A DNA stretch of 64,000 nt from Bolinopsis microptera (Eukaryota; Ctenophora; Tentaculata; Lobata; Bolinopsidae). Positions 49,609 to 58,839 of the stretch are shown in pieces. The translations under genes were made by a program, and so were the position numbers. Location: the NCBI RefSeq assembly GCF_026151205.1, contig NC_087074.1, forward strand, positions 12,257,182-12,321,181, written 5' to 3'. Numbering within the stretch: position 1 is the first letter of the stretch; each line of letters opens with the position of its first letter. The notes below the pieces were generated by a model. The model did no database searches. It worked only from the letters and a program-made list of their open reading frames with translations, and had not been told where the DNA came from.

Positions 49609-49708
49609 TTGATTCACGATGTCAATCCTTCGCATCTCCCCGATCTGCATGTGGTTGCGAGAAGCATTATTTGATGCGCGCGCGACCCAGTAGTGCATCG
49701 CGCTACAA
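49609..49708 (-). mobile_element. Family B mini-element (100 bp), minus orientation, perfect 9-bp TSD
   Basis: Element TTGATTCACGATG...GCGCTACAA, flanked by GCGCTAATG at 49600-49608 and 49709-49717. It is the reverse complement of 50118-50224 apart from a short deletion. Confidence 0.82.
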
Positions 49709-49797
49709 GCGCTAATGGGCCTCGCCGAGCTGCGATGAATTGACATCGTTAATTAATTACGCGTCTAAATTTCTTCGAAGTAGCTCGCGCCCGGCGC

Positions 49798-50283
49798 CCC
49801 AGGAACCCTGACCGGATGGGGCTTAACTTTGAAAGTAAAAGAGTTGGAGACTTCCGGTTTTTTGTAACATGTTCCTTTTTAAAAGTAACGTTACCTCTCC
49901 AGGAGGAAAATTCAAGACAACGTAATTGTTGTCAATGTTGAGTTATCTCAAAATCTCCAGAAAAGTCCCCCTTCGGGCCGATCAAAAGTTTGCAACTTTA
50001 ACTTTGCGGATTCCTGTACTCTGGTTGGCTGAATTGTGTCACGTGGTAGCTGAAACATTGGAATACGCCACGCGTGCAAATCATGCTTGTTGTCGCGCGC
50101 GAGGTCAAGCCGTCTGTTTGTAGCGCGATGCACTACTGGGTCGCGCGCGCATCAAATAATGCTTCTCGCAACCACATCACGTATGCAGATCGGGGAGATG
50201 CGAAGGATTGACATCGTGAATCAAGCCGTCTGTTTAAATTAAACCAACTCTAGTACCACCACCAGCCGGTAACTTTTCCTGGG
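49798..50283. repeat. Duplicated segment, copy 1 (contains family B element)
   Basis: From AGGAACCCTGACCGGATGGG to GGTAACTTTTCCTGGG. It is a near-identical direct copy of 50622-50985, except that it contains 107 extra bp (50118-50224) plus the 9-bp duplication. Confidence 0.9.
50118..50224 (+). mobile_element. Family B mini-element, complete copy (107 bp), 9-bp TSD, with unoccupied site in copy 2
   Basis: TTGTAGCGCGATGC...CGTGAATCAA, flanked by GCCGTCTGT at 50109-50117 and 50225-50233. The sister segment at 50622-50985 reads straight through (TCAAGCCGTCTGTTTAAATT), proving insertion after the segmental duplication or precise loss from the sister. Because of matching bases the repeat could also be scored as 15 bp; the 9-bp reading agrees with the other family B copy. 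Confidence 0.9.
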
Positions 50284-50621
50284 TACGAAGTAACCAATTA
50301 GGGCTATTAAATGCCGAACACAAGGATATTTCGTATTCGGATCATATGCCTGCAGGCTGTCTGTCGCTTAAGACCATGGTCGCTCTTAACTGAGCGATAA
50401 GTGACGTTAAATGAGACCGTGAGCACCACTTCTTGCCAATTTGCTTTTGAATTACGGCCCAATCATGAAGTTAAACAGTACAAGTTGTGTTTTAACGGCA
50501 AAATACAGCGAATTCTAGCCCTTGAAAGTTGTAGGTTTGGAAGATCAATACGGCTGCTTTAATTCTTAAAAGTCTTAAGTTAGAACGGCCAAAACACCCT
50601 ACTCGGCGTCAGCCAGCTGCA

Positions 50622-50985
50622 CCCAGGAACCCTGACCGGATGGGGCTTAACTTTGAAAGTAAAAGAGTTGGAGACTTTCGGTTTTTGTAACATGTTCCTC
50701 TTTTAAAAGTAACGTTACCTCTCCAGGAGGAAAATTCAAGACAACGTAATTGTTGAGTTATCTCAAAATCTCCAGAAAAGTCCCCTTTCGGGCCGATCAA
50801 AAGTTTGCAACTTTAACTTTGCGGATTCCTGTACTCTGGTTGGCTGAATTGTGTCACGTGGTAGCTGCCTGAACATTGGAATACGCCACGCGTGCAAATC
50901 ATGCTTGTTGTCGCGCGCGAGGTCAAGCCGTCTGTTTAAATTAAACCAACTCTAGTACCACCACCAGCCGGTAACTTTTCCTGGG
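50622..50985. repeat. Duplicated segment, copy 2 (unoccupied site)
   Basis: Direct copy of 49798-50283 without the family B insertion. Small indels only (for example TTGTTGTCAATGTTGAG here reads TTGTTGAG). Confidence 0.9.
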
Positions 50986-51020
50986 GCCGCTTTCTTTTCG
51001 AAATGGCTTGTAAATGTGGG

Positions 51021-51104
51021 TTTATAACCTACCAGGACGTGCGCCGAGTTGGACTCGTCGACGGTCCTTGCACTTGAAACAAATATTTTACGATTATCAC
51101 CCGT
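51021..51104 (+). repeat. Family D structured repeat, copy 2
   Basis: TTTATAACCTACCAGGACGT through CGAGTTGGACTCG to TTATCACCCGT. The outer stem AGGAC (51034-51038) / GTCCT (51064-51068) differs from AAGAC/GTCTT in copy 1 by a paired change. Confidence 0.7.
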
Positions 51105-51610
51105 TTAGTTAATGGTTAAGTAATGTCCCGAAGCAAGTGCTATACTTTTACTACGCGTTATAAATATAATTATAAGTAGACAAGGAGCTGCACTCGAAGT
51201 CGATACACGTTGCATAATTATATATTACTTGTATCATAATATAATAACAGAGATGAGAGATCATCAATCATGCATTTGAAAACATTACTACTCAGAGGCA
51301 CTTAGTCTTACTGGGCCGCGCTCAGCCTGTCATTCCGCCGAATCTCTATTCTTTATGTTTATGTTGGAGGACTTCGCCGCTTCGACGCGCCGCGCGAACT
51401 AGCATTCTTTTATTTATTTCAAAATTCAAATAAACTTTACATCAATGTATTACAGTTATATTCAATAAAAAGACCACAATATCTCCTGTGAAGCAAAAAC
51501 ATGGAAAAAGAGAGCTAGAAAACTATTCATGATACTCAACACTACCAGACTCAGCTGGAGTGAGAAACAATATGTAAAAACATCAAGGTAAAATTTATTT
51601 CGGCTGAACC

Positions 51611-52174
51611 ATCGATCGTTGATCGTTGATCGTCGATCGTTGATCGTTGATCGTCGATCGTTGATCGTTGATCGTCGATCGTTGATCGTTGATCGTCGAT
51701 CGTTGATCGTTGATCGTCGATCGTTGATCGTTGATCGTCGATCGTTGATCGTTGATCGTTGATCGTTGATCGTCGATCGTCGATCGTTGATCGTCGATCG
51801 TTGATCGTCGATCGTTGATCGTCGATCGTTGATCGTCGATCGTTGACCGTCGATCGTTGACCGTCGATCGTTGACCGTCGATCGTTGATCGTCGATCGTC
51901 GATCGTCGATCGTCGATCGTTGATCGTCGATCGTTGATCGTCGATCGTTGATCGTTGATCGTTGATCGTTGATCGTTGATCGTTGATCGTTGATCGTTGA
52001 TCGTTGATCGTTGATCGTTGATCGTTGATCGTTGATCGTTGATCGTTGATCGTTGATCGTTGATCGTTGATCGTTGATCGTTGATCGTTGATCGTTGATC
52101 GTTGATCGTTGATCGTTGATCGTTGATCGTTGATCGTTGATCGTTGATCGTTGATCGTTGATCGTTGATCGTTG
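51611..52174. repeat. Heptamer satellite (GATCGTT/GATCGTC)n, about 80 units
   Basis: The left part (to about 51950) mostly alternates GATCGTT and GATCGTC, a 14-bp higher-order period, with GACCGTC variants near 51845. The right part is pure GATCGTT. Since 7 x 3 = 21, all frames stay open and give a false protein (RSTINDQ repeats). Confidence 0.95.
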
Positions 52175-52197
52175 CTCTGCTTCGCAGAGCAACGATC
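52167..52197. other. Perfect 14-bp hairpin closing the heptamer array
   Basis: GATCGTTGCTCTGC - TTC - GCAGAGCAACGATC. The stem begins with the last heptamer and ends with an inverted heptamer. Confidence 0.9.
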
Positions 52198-52574
52198 TCG
52201 ATGGGTTGACATCGTCTGTTAATGATGATATTATATAATTAAGTACATCATTATTCATTAAATACCATTCTAACATAATTTAATCCATTCTAGGAAAATG
52301 ATGTGATCTTGGAGGCTATTCGTCTACTCGACGTTGGTGGTTGCTCTACGGTGTACCAGTGCTGCTAGCCACGCCAGTTGCTGTTGTATGTTGGTGGACT
52401 TGTGTTAGGAGTCGTGTTCGTCGGTGTGACCTGTGTACTATCAGAGTGTACGGTCGGTGTGACCAGTGTCTACTATCGGTGAAAAGATAGATTACAGTGT
52501 ACGGACGGTGTGACCAGTGTGGACTATCGGTGAATATAAGTCAATTGGATTGTACTTAAGATAGATTCCAGTAC

Positions 52575-52682
52575 GAAGAACTTCAGAGAAGAACTCCACA
52601 GATCTCAACAGAAGACAAGTAATAGTGTCGGTGTATTGTAGAGATCTCAACAGAAGACAAGTAATAGTGTCGGTGTATTGTA
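52575..52682. repeat. Tandem 42-bp duplication next to the foldback element
   Basis: GAGATCTCAACAGAAGACAA then GTAATAGTGTCGGTGTATTGTA occurs twice in a row, ending at the left terminus of the foldback element. Further left, 52420-52545 carries three related GTACGG-CGGTGTGACCAGTG stretches. Confidence 0.8.
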
Positions 52683-55185
52683 TAATCCTGGACCAGGCAA
52701 AAGTCCTGCTCACATTGGGACGTTCGCTAAGTTTCTCGATGTAATTCGACTTATATGACCCTAAATAACATAATTGACTCGGGTACATTTTTTCACCAGT
52801 GGGGCATTCCTCAGAATCACGCCCTTTTTGACCGCACCCATATCGCGACCCCCACTATAAATTATCTCGGCTTCTGATTGAGATACAGACCTCAGCCATG
52901 AACCAAAATGTGCCTAAGATGCATGTTTATATTAGTGCTATGAAGATACTTAAGGCCTAAGAGACTTAGTTTTTGAGAAATCGCCAAAAATCCGATTTTA
53001 CTATACTAGCAGTCTCGAGAGTAACAATTATCACACTTATTTCAAGATATCTCCGCTTCTGATTGGAGCTAAGCGCTCATCTTGGGCATTAAAATGGTCA
53101 GAATCATCATATTGAGTGGGGTAGAGCATGGTTTTAAAGTCTTCAGACTTCAGGTTGTTGAGTTATTAGGTCAGATCCCATTTTTACGCTCTCGCGAGTA
53201 GCGATTGATGCACTTATTTCAAGATATCTCAGCTTCTGATTGAAGTTTAGCGCTCATCTTGGGCATTGAAATGGTCAGAATCATCAGATTGAGTGGGGTA
53301 GAGCATGGTTTCAAAGTCTTCAGACTTCAGGTTGTTGAGTTATTAGGTCAAATCCCATTTTTACGCTCTCGCGAGTAGCGATTGATGCACTTATTTCAAG
53401 ATATATCAGCTTCTGATTGGAGCTAAGCGTTCATCTTGGGCATTGAAATGGTCAGAATCATCATATTGAGTGGGGTAGAGCATGTCTTCAGACTTAATAA
53501 TTTGATAACTTCAGGTTATCAAATTATTAGGTTAAACCCTATTTTTATGCTCTTGCAAGAATGGTCACTGCAATGGTGGAAATATTTATTAAATGAACTG
53601 TAATTAATCGCCAGGAAAAAGTTGTTTGCCAAGAAATATCAGTAAAATGTCACTAAAACCTCTAGCACTAGGAACATGCTTTACCCCACTTAATATGATC
53701 ATACTGACCATTTCAATGCCCATGATAAGCACTTAGCTTCAATCAGAAGATGCGATATCTCGTAATAAGTGTGTCAATCGCCACTTGCAAGAGTGTAAAA
53801 ATTTGTTTTATCTCACACTTATTTTACTTCGGAGTATTCCAACAGCCACATTGTTACACAAGTGTAACTAGCCAATTACAGGAAGCCGAAGGATTTAATT
53901 AGGCCAGTGACGGTTAAGGTAGTGTGTACCATACTTTCTTCGCCCGAGACCTTGCTGCAATGGACAGCTTCTCATTTAACCCTCACACACGATTTCTCGA
54001 ATATTCGGCTGAGTAGACCGGGGGGCTGCATAGACCACTCAGGATCTTTAGCTGAATGTCGACGACACTCACCCCACGACTAGGCAGGCAGTGGGTTTCG
54101 AACTCGCAATCTCACGATTACAAATCCGATGATTAACCAACTACGCTACCTGGCCGTTAAAACCTAATAATTGAACAACCTGAAGTCTGAAGACTTCAAA
54201 ACCATGTTCTACCTCACTCAATGTGATGATTCTGACCAATTCAATGCCCAAGATGAGCGCAATTAGCTCCAATCAGAAGCTGAGATATCTTGAAATAAGT
54301 GCATCAATCGCTACTCGCGAGAGCATAAAAATGGGATCTGAACTAATAACTCAACAACCTGAAGTCTGAAGACTTTGAAACCATGCTCTACCCCACTTAA
54401 TATGATGATTCTGACCATTTCAATGCCCAAGATGAGCGTTAAACTCCAATCAGAAGCTGATATATCTTGAAATAAGTGCATCAATCGTTACTCGCGAGAG
54501 CGTAAAAATGGGATTTGACCTAATAACTCAACAACCTGAAGTCTGAAGACTTTGAAACTATGCTCTACCCCACTCAATCTGATGATTCTGACCATTTCGA
54601 TGCCCAAGATGAGCGCTAAACTTCAATCAGAAGCTGAGATATCTTGAAATAAGTGCATCAATTGCTACTCGCGAGAGCGTAAAAATGGGATCTGACCTAA
54701 TAACTCAACAACCTGAAGTCTGAAGACTTTAAAACCATGCTCTACCCCACTCAATATGATGATTCTGACCATTTTAATGCCCAAGATGAGCGCTTAGCTC
54801 CAATCAGAAGCGGAGATATCTTGAAATAAGTGTGATAATTGTTACTCTCGAGACTGCTAGTATTATATAGTAAAATCGGATTTTTGGCGATTTCTCAAAA
54901 ACTAAGTCTCTTAGGCCTTAAGTATCTTCATAGCACTAATATAAACATGCATCTTAGGCACATTTTGGTTCATGGCTGAGGTCTGTATCTCAATCAGAAG
55001 CCGAGATTTATAGTGGGGGTTGCGATATGGGTGCGGTCAAAAAGGGCGTGATTCTGAGAAATGCCCCACTGGTGAAAAAGTGTACCCGAGTCAATTATGT
55101 TATTTAGGGTCATATAAGTCGAATTACATCGAGAAACTTAGCGAACGTCCCAATGTGAGCAGGACTTTTGCCTGGTCCAGGATTA
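52683..55185. mobile_element. 2.5-kb foldback-type element with about 0.9-kb inverted arms
   Basis: Termini TAATCCTGGACCAGGCAAAA and its exact inverted copy ending at 55185. Arms are highly similar. Each holds an outer unique part of about 350 bp and then tandem units of about 177 bp (three plus a decayed one on the left, four plus a decayed one on the right) marked by AAGATATCTCAGCTTCTGAT and GCTCTCGCGAGTAGCGATTG. GTA flanks both ends (52680-52682 and 55186-55188). There is no ORF. Subterminal repeats inside long arms are the hallmark of foldback elements. Confidence 0.85.
53806..54156 (-). mobile_element. tRNA-derived SINE inside the foldback element
   Basis: Minus strand starts CGGCCAGGTAGCGTAGTTGG, with an A box GTAGCGTAGTTGGTTA, and has a B box near 54096-54108 (GAGTTCGAAACCC). 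These are internal pol III promoter elements of a tRNA head, followed by a body of about 280 bp. It interrupts one of the 177-bp units of the right arm (unit sequence resumes as TTAAAACCTAATAA). No exact target duplication seen. Confidence 0.75.
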
Positions 55186-55515
55186 GTAGTAGAGAAGTTA
55201 CATTGATTGATAGTGATTTGGATACTTTATATAATTGAAGTGATTGAGTTATCATATATTGAATTACTATTTACCTTTGTTAGTCATTGCAGTGAGAGTG
55301 CGTAGTGGAGTGTGTTATTCTGTAAAGCAATTGACTAGGAAAGTTTCACGTAGTACAATATTGTGTATTCTCTCATTATCATTGTTCAAGTAGATAGTAT
55401 TGTGTATTATCTAAATTTAATTATTCCAGTTTTATAATATCGTGTTTATCTTATTATCATCGTCAACCAATGTTTATGAACATAATAGCCTGAGGTCCCC
55501 AGGTAAAGAGGCACT

Positions 55516-56377
55516 AAACACCGTGTCGCATTTGCATTGGATGCTTTCCAGGGGGAGGCACATGATATCAATTACCAGAGAGCTAATTTCCGGGTATTAG
55601 TTCGTTTACCATGGTAGTTTTGACATACGTTGCATGCCACTTTTCGCGCGCGATGTTTGGATACGAAACATGTATCAATGGTAGTTAAGAACGCTTCCAT
55701 AGAGCAGTTATAAATCTAACAGAAGGGAGAAACGGTAAACAAAGAAATCCAAAATCAGAGAAAAGGAGAAACAGTGTCGTCCTCATGGAAGATTATATTT
55801 TGTGGAAATCGCCCAATTAAATTAGCACCAACGTCCATGTTAATTTCAGTTTAGTGCAAAACCGTTTACTGAAATCAAAAGATTCGTTAATAAAAATAGG
55901 GAACCAATAACCATGATCGTTCATCAGTTCTTCGAAGATAATTTCAAAACGTAAAATGTAGGGATTTGTATTTCAATTTTAGTTAATAATAATAACACTT
56001 CTTTTGAAAGATTAAACTTAAAGGGGTTAATCATTTTTATTAATTAACTTGTGTTTATCTCAAATACTATACTAATATCTCAAATACTATACTAATAGTG
56101 AGTAAGCATTTACTTAAATTATGATCTTAAATTAAATCCACTCAAACAGAATAAAGCAATTCTAAAAACCATTTTATCGGCCTTAGTTTAGACAAAAAGT
56201 TATCCAGAATTAGGACAGTGTTACCAGATTCCTTAAGAATTCCATCCGATAACAAATGTCAAGGATTATGCAATCACATGACGAGGACAAATGCTACCTG
56301 AATATTCTTGAAACAACCAAAACTATTATAATGTGTTTTGAAGATAGGCCCTGCAAAGTGCATTATCAAGCCTTCAA
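55516..56377. other. Intergenic, no gene seen
   Basis: AT-rich spacer with a short CAAATACTATACTAATA tandem duplication at 56060-56098. No exon support. Confidence 0.5.
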
Positions 56378-57640
56378 TTACTTCCGTTCACTGAATAACA
56401 AAATCACGCCAACCTGTGCAAGACTCACAACCAAGCACACTATAACAACATGATAAGGTCCAATGAAGACAGCGAGAGTGGTACTTGTTACTTGACCTAT
56501 TACACTTCCCACCGACATCAGGGAACCGCCCAGAGACAGTCCTGAGAGTCCAAAATACTCCACATCGAAATGCAGAATGCTTAGTTCTGCCCCTTGCATA
56601 GAATAGCATAATTTCCCTATTCCCATCATGATGGATTCCACGAGTAAGCCAGGTCTTGCTAGGATGATCCCGTAAGATATAGTAAAACCAAGCATAAATA
56701 TGGTTTGGAGAGGCATAAACTTGAAGTGTGGTCTAAGAAAAAATCCAATCGGCCGTCCCAGGATATTGGCAAGGCCATTGACTGCAGCAAGGATCATATA
56801 TTGATCTCCATGTACAACTTCCTCACATTTATCGGCACCTACGCCGGATTCAAGGGGTAAGTTGTAATTTCTGATAATTACTGGAAGAAGCATGATGCTC
56901 CATATCCTATGAAATAGCTAAAGCCCCCGAAAAGGCTCGCCTTTAGAACTCTCACAGGAAAGTTTTCAACGGACTGAGATCCATTTTCAACTTTGAGCAG
57001 ACTCGTTGATTCGGTAGCTGTGCCTTCTTCTTCAATGCAACAATGTAGCATGATTATCGGTGGAATAAACAAAGGAATGGATGTTAAGAGGACAAACACT
57101 CGCCAGCCTAGTGTATCAAGAAGAAGACAACCCAGCAGCGGAGCCCATGCGCATCCGAAAGTAAATGCAATACATTCATGGATGAACGAAAATGTTGGTA
57201 GAATCTCGTAAGAAGAAATATTTTTAGCACCGAATACTCCAATCGTTATTGCGTTTAACCCACAGCCAAATCCTATAAAAGCTCTCGAAACTATAAATGT
57301 ATAGTAGTTGGGAACCAATGAGCAGAATATGGTAAAAATGATGGAGCCGTACATTGAACAGAGCAAAGTGTTTTTTTCCCCCAAATTTCTTAGCCAACGG
57401 TAGAGCAACAAGTAGAGCTATACCCATAAAGACATAGAAGACGATAGAAAGGGTCCCCTCCTGGAAAAAAGAGACATCCAGCTCACAGGACACCTTTTGT
57501 GTGATCACTCCAGGCATATACATTTCCACCGCGTCACCAAACTTAATCAACATCGCTAGTACAAGAAATCTGTAGTCTCGTTTGGTCCATCTCGCAGTTT
57601 TTGGGCAGGGCGTCATTTCGGATTCCTCCTGAAGGGCCAT
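56378..57640 (-). CDS. Major facilitator superfamily transporter (SV2/SVOP-like), with two frame breaks
   Basis: Predicted 12-helix membrane carrier. From ATG 57640: DYRFLVLAMLIKFGDAVEMYMPGVI (helix 1), SIVFYVFMGIALLVALPLAKKFGGKK (helix 2 and the loop-2/3 G-x-x-GRK-like motif), then in a second frame GSIIFTIFCSLVPNYYTFIVSRAFIGFGCG, FAFTFGCAWAPLLGCLLLD and FVLLTSIPLFIPP. In a third frame MLLPVIIRNYNL, GLANILGRPIGFFLR, TIFMLGFTISYGIILARP and SVGSVIGQVTSTTLAVFIGP to the stop at 56378. Frame changes lie at a run of seven A/T near 57372 (one base too many for the family frame) and near 56885. Both could be assembly errors or mark a pseudogene, since the surrounding sequence is otherwise well conserved. 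No introns were needed to read it. Substrate unknown; an organic ion is typical for this branch. Confidence 0.75.
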
Positions 57641-58187
57641 TCTCCTGAATTAAATTTAAATCATTTATTGTTGCTCTGAAAAATGTATTCGGGACTTGGA
57701 TTGTATACAATATGATTGAGTACAATAACCTTGAGTATTTTCTTGGTTAGCGAAACCCCATAAATATAATTGTAATAGTAATAGTATCAGGGGTGTAGAA
57801 AGAGAGGGGGGGGGGGCAGAGGGCGGAAAGGGCCAACATTTTTAGGCTCATTTGGCCAATTGGTCATTGCATTATCCAAATTAATTGCCTTACTGCTAAA
57901 GAAAAATTGTAGTCCAAATTTACATTCTTCATTGCTAGAAGCAAATTGTCCGAAAAATTGCAGATTCTCCCTCTTTGCACCCTTTTTGAGATCTATTACT
58001 GTGAGTATATTTTCAAAATTTAAAGGACTTTATCCTTTGACCCCTAAATACTAAACAGCAAAGCCAAAATCTTGCTTGATTTATCATTTCACTAAATGAT
58101 TTCACATTGCTATAATATTATATATATAAAATATAATTTATTGCAATCCTGAAAGCAAACTCTCTGAAATTCTTCCAAAGAATACAA
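57641..58187. other. Intergenic 5' of the transporter
   Basis: Probable promoter region of the minus-strand transporter. A poly-G run lies at 57807-57817. No gene recognised. Confidence 0.45.
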
Positions 58188-58390
58188 TATGGGAGCGTTC
58201 ACATATGACGTCAGCAGCCGAGGGGTAGGGGCCTTGGAAATGCTGACGGTTGCTGACGGGAGGGGGGTCTGAGCCCTGCTGTCGTCAGCAGAAATGTAAC
58301 GTGAATTTTGGCAAACATTTTTGTTTCAAACCAATTTTATTAACAATAACAATAAAACTTTGCTAATTTCCTTAATATTAGTATGTAGTA
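58188..58390. repeat. Dispersed repeat copy 2
   Basis: Matches 5330-5560: GGGAGCGTTCACATATGACG, GTCAGCAGC, CTTGGAAATGCTGAC, then GTGAATTTTGGCAAA and CAATAAAACTTTGCTAATTT. It lacks the long G run of copy 1 but keeps GGGAGGGGGG. Confidence 0.6.
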
Positions 58391-58739
58391 CCTCGGTGAA
58401 CTAAACTCTGTCGACTAACTGTTTAAATCATTCGCATACTCATTTTTCCTGCCTACACCCGTCAGCATTTCTATACGAAAAACTTACTTATCGTACTGAT
58501 CAACTCAAGGCGTACTCAAAACGTGAAAAATCGAAAATAAGTTCAAAGTTTAGTACTAAATTATAAATGATGTGGTTTATTAAGTATAGCTGTGGTTAGT
58601 TTACTACCGCCCTAATCAAATACAAATTTCAAGTGTGGCAGTGCAATTGTTTCATATTGTAGCTCAAACTTGGCTCTCCTTCAAATTTCTATCTATGTTG
58701 GTTTTGTACCCGTAAACTCTTAATAACTTTTATGTTTTA

Positions 58740-58835
58740 CGTCTTTGTTTTTCGGAGTCAGTCGATACTTTCCCTCATCACATCATGATTGCTTGGGTCT
58801 GGAGGCGATCGTGTTACCACTACACCACCCGGCCG
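58740..58835 (-). mobile_element. tRNA-derived SINE head, partial
   Basis: Minus strand begins CGGCCGGGTGGTGTAGTGGT, a good A box in a tRNA-like head. Then come ACACGATCGCCTCC and a body, but no good B box, so it is a truncated or decayed SINE rather than a tRNA gene. Confidence 0.55.
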
Positions 58836-58839
58836 ATTA

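Larger units (their letters stand above)
51364..55469. mobile_element. 4.1-kb composite insertion (satellite + foldback element)
   Basis: Bounded by ATGTTTATG duplications. Left end TTGGAGGACTTCGCCGCTTC, a terminus also found at 39215; right end ATCGTCAACCA, with no obvious inverted match to the left. Contents: the heptamer satellite, a Ser/Arg-free region 52200-52680 with short duplications, and the 2.5-kb foldback element. No transposase recognised, so it is non-autonomous or a stack of several events. Confidence 0.65.
51303..55506. mobile_element. Family C mini-element split by a 4.1-kb insertion
   Basis: The left half, 51308-51363 (TTACTGGGCCGCGC to TTTATGTTTATG), and right half, 55470-55506 (ATGTTTATGAACATAATAG to CCCCAGGTAA), together equal one family C element (compare the reverse complement of 8081-8160). 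Outer 9-bp duplication AGAGGCACT at 51294-51302 and 55507-55515. Inner 9-bp duplication ATGTTTATG at 51355-51363 and 55470-55478 marks the insertion 51364-55469. Confidence 0.8.

Noticed and set aside
50105-50235. 15-bp target duplication and SINE-like retroposition for the family B copy
   Set aside because: The extra six bases are explained by the element's own TTG and TCAA ends; the other family B copy has exactly 9 bp and there is no A-rich tail.
51551-52276. Long open frames over the heptamer array (RSTINDQ repeats)
   Set aside because: A 7-bp satellite keeps every frame open because 21 bp is a multiple of 3; no start context, domain or codon bias supports a protein.
54090-54156. tRNA gene
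   Set aside because: A and B boxes are present, but the cloverleaf is poor and the sequence continues into a long body, as in a SINE.
58780-58835. tRNA gene on the minus strand
   Set aside because: Good A box but no B box and no acceptor-stem pairing; a SINE head fits better.
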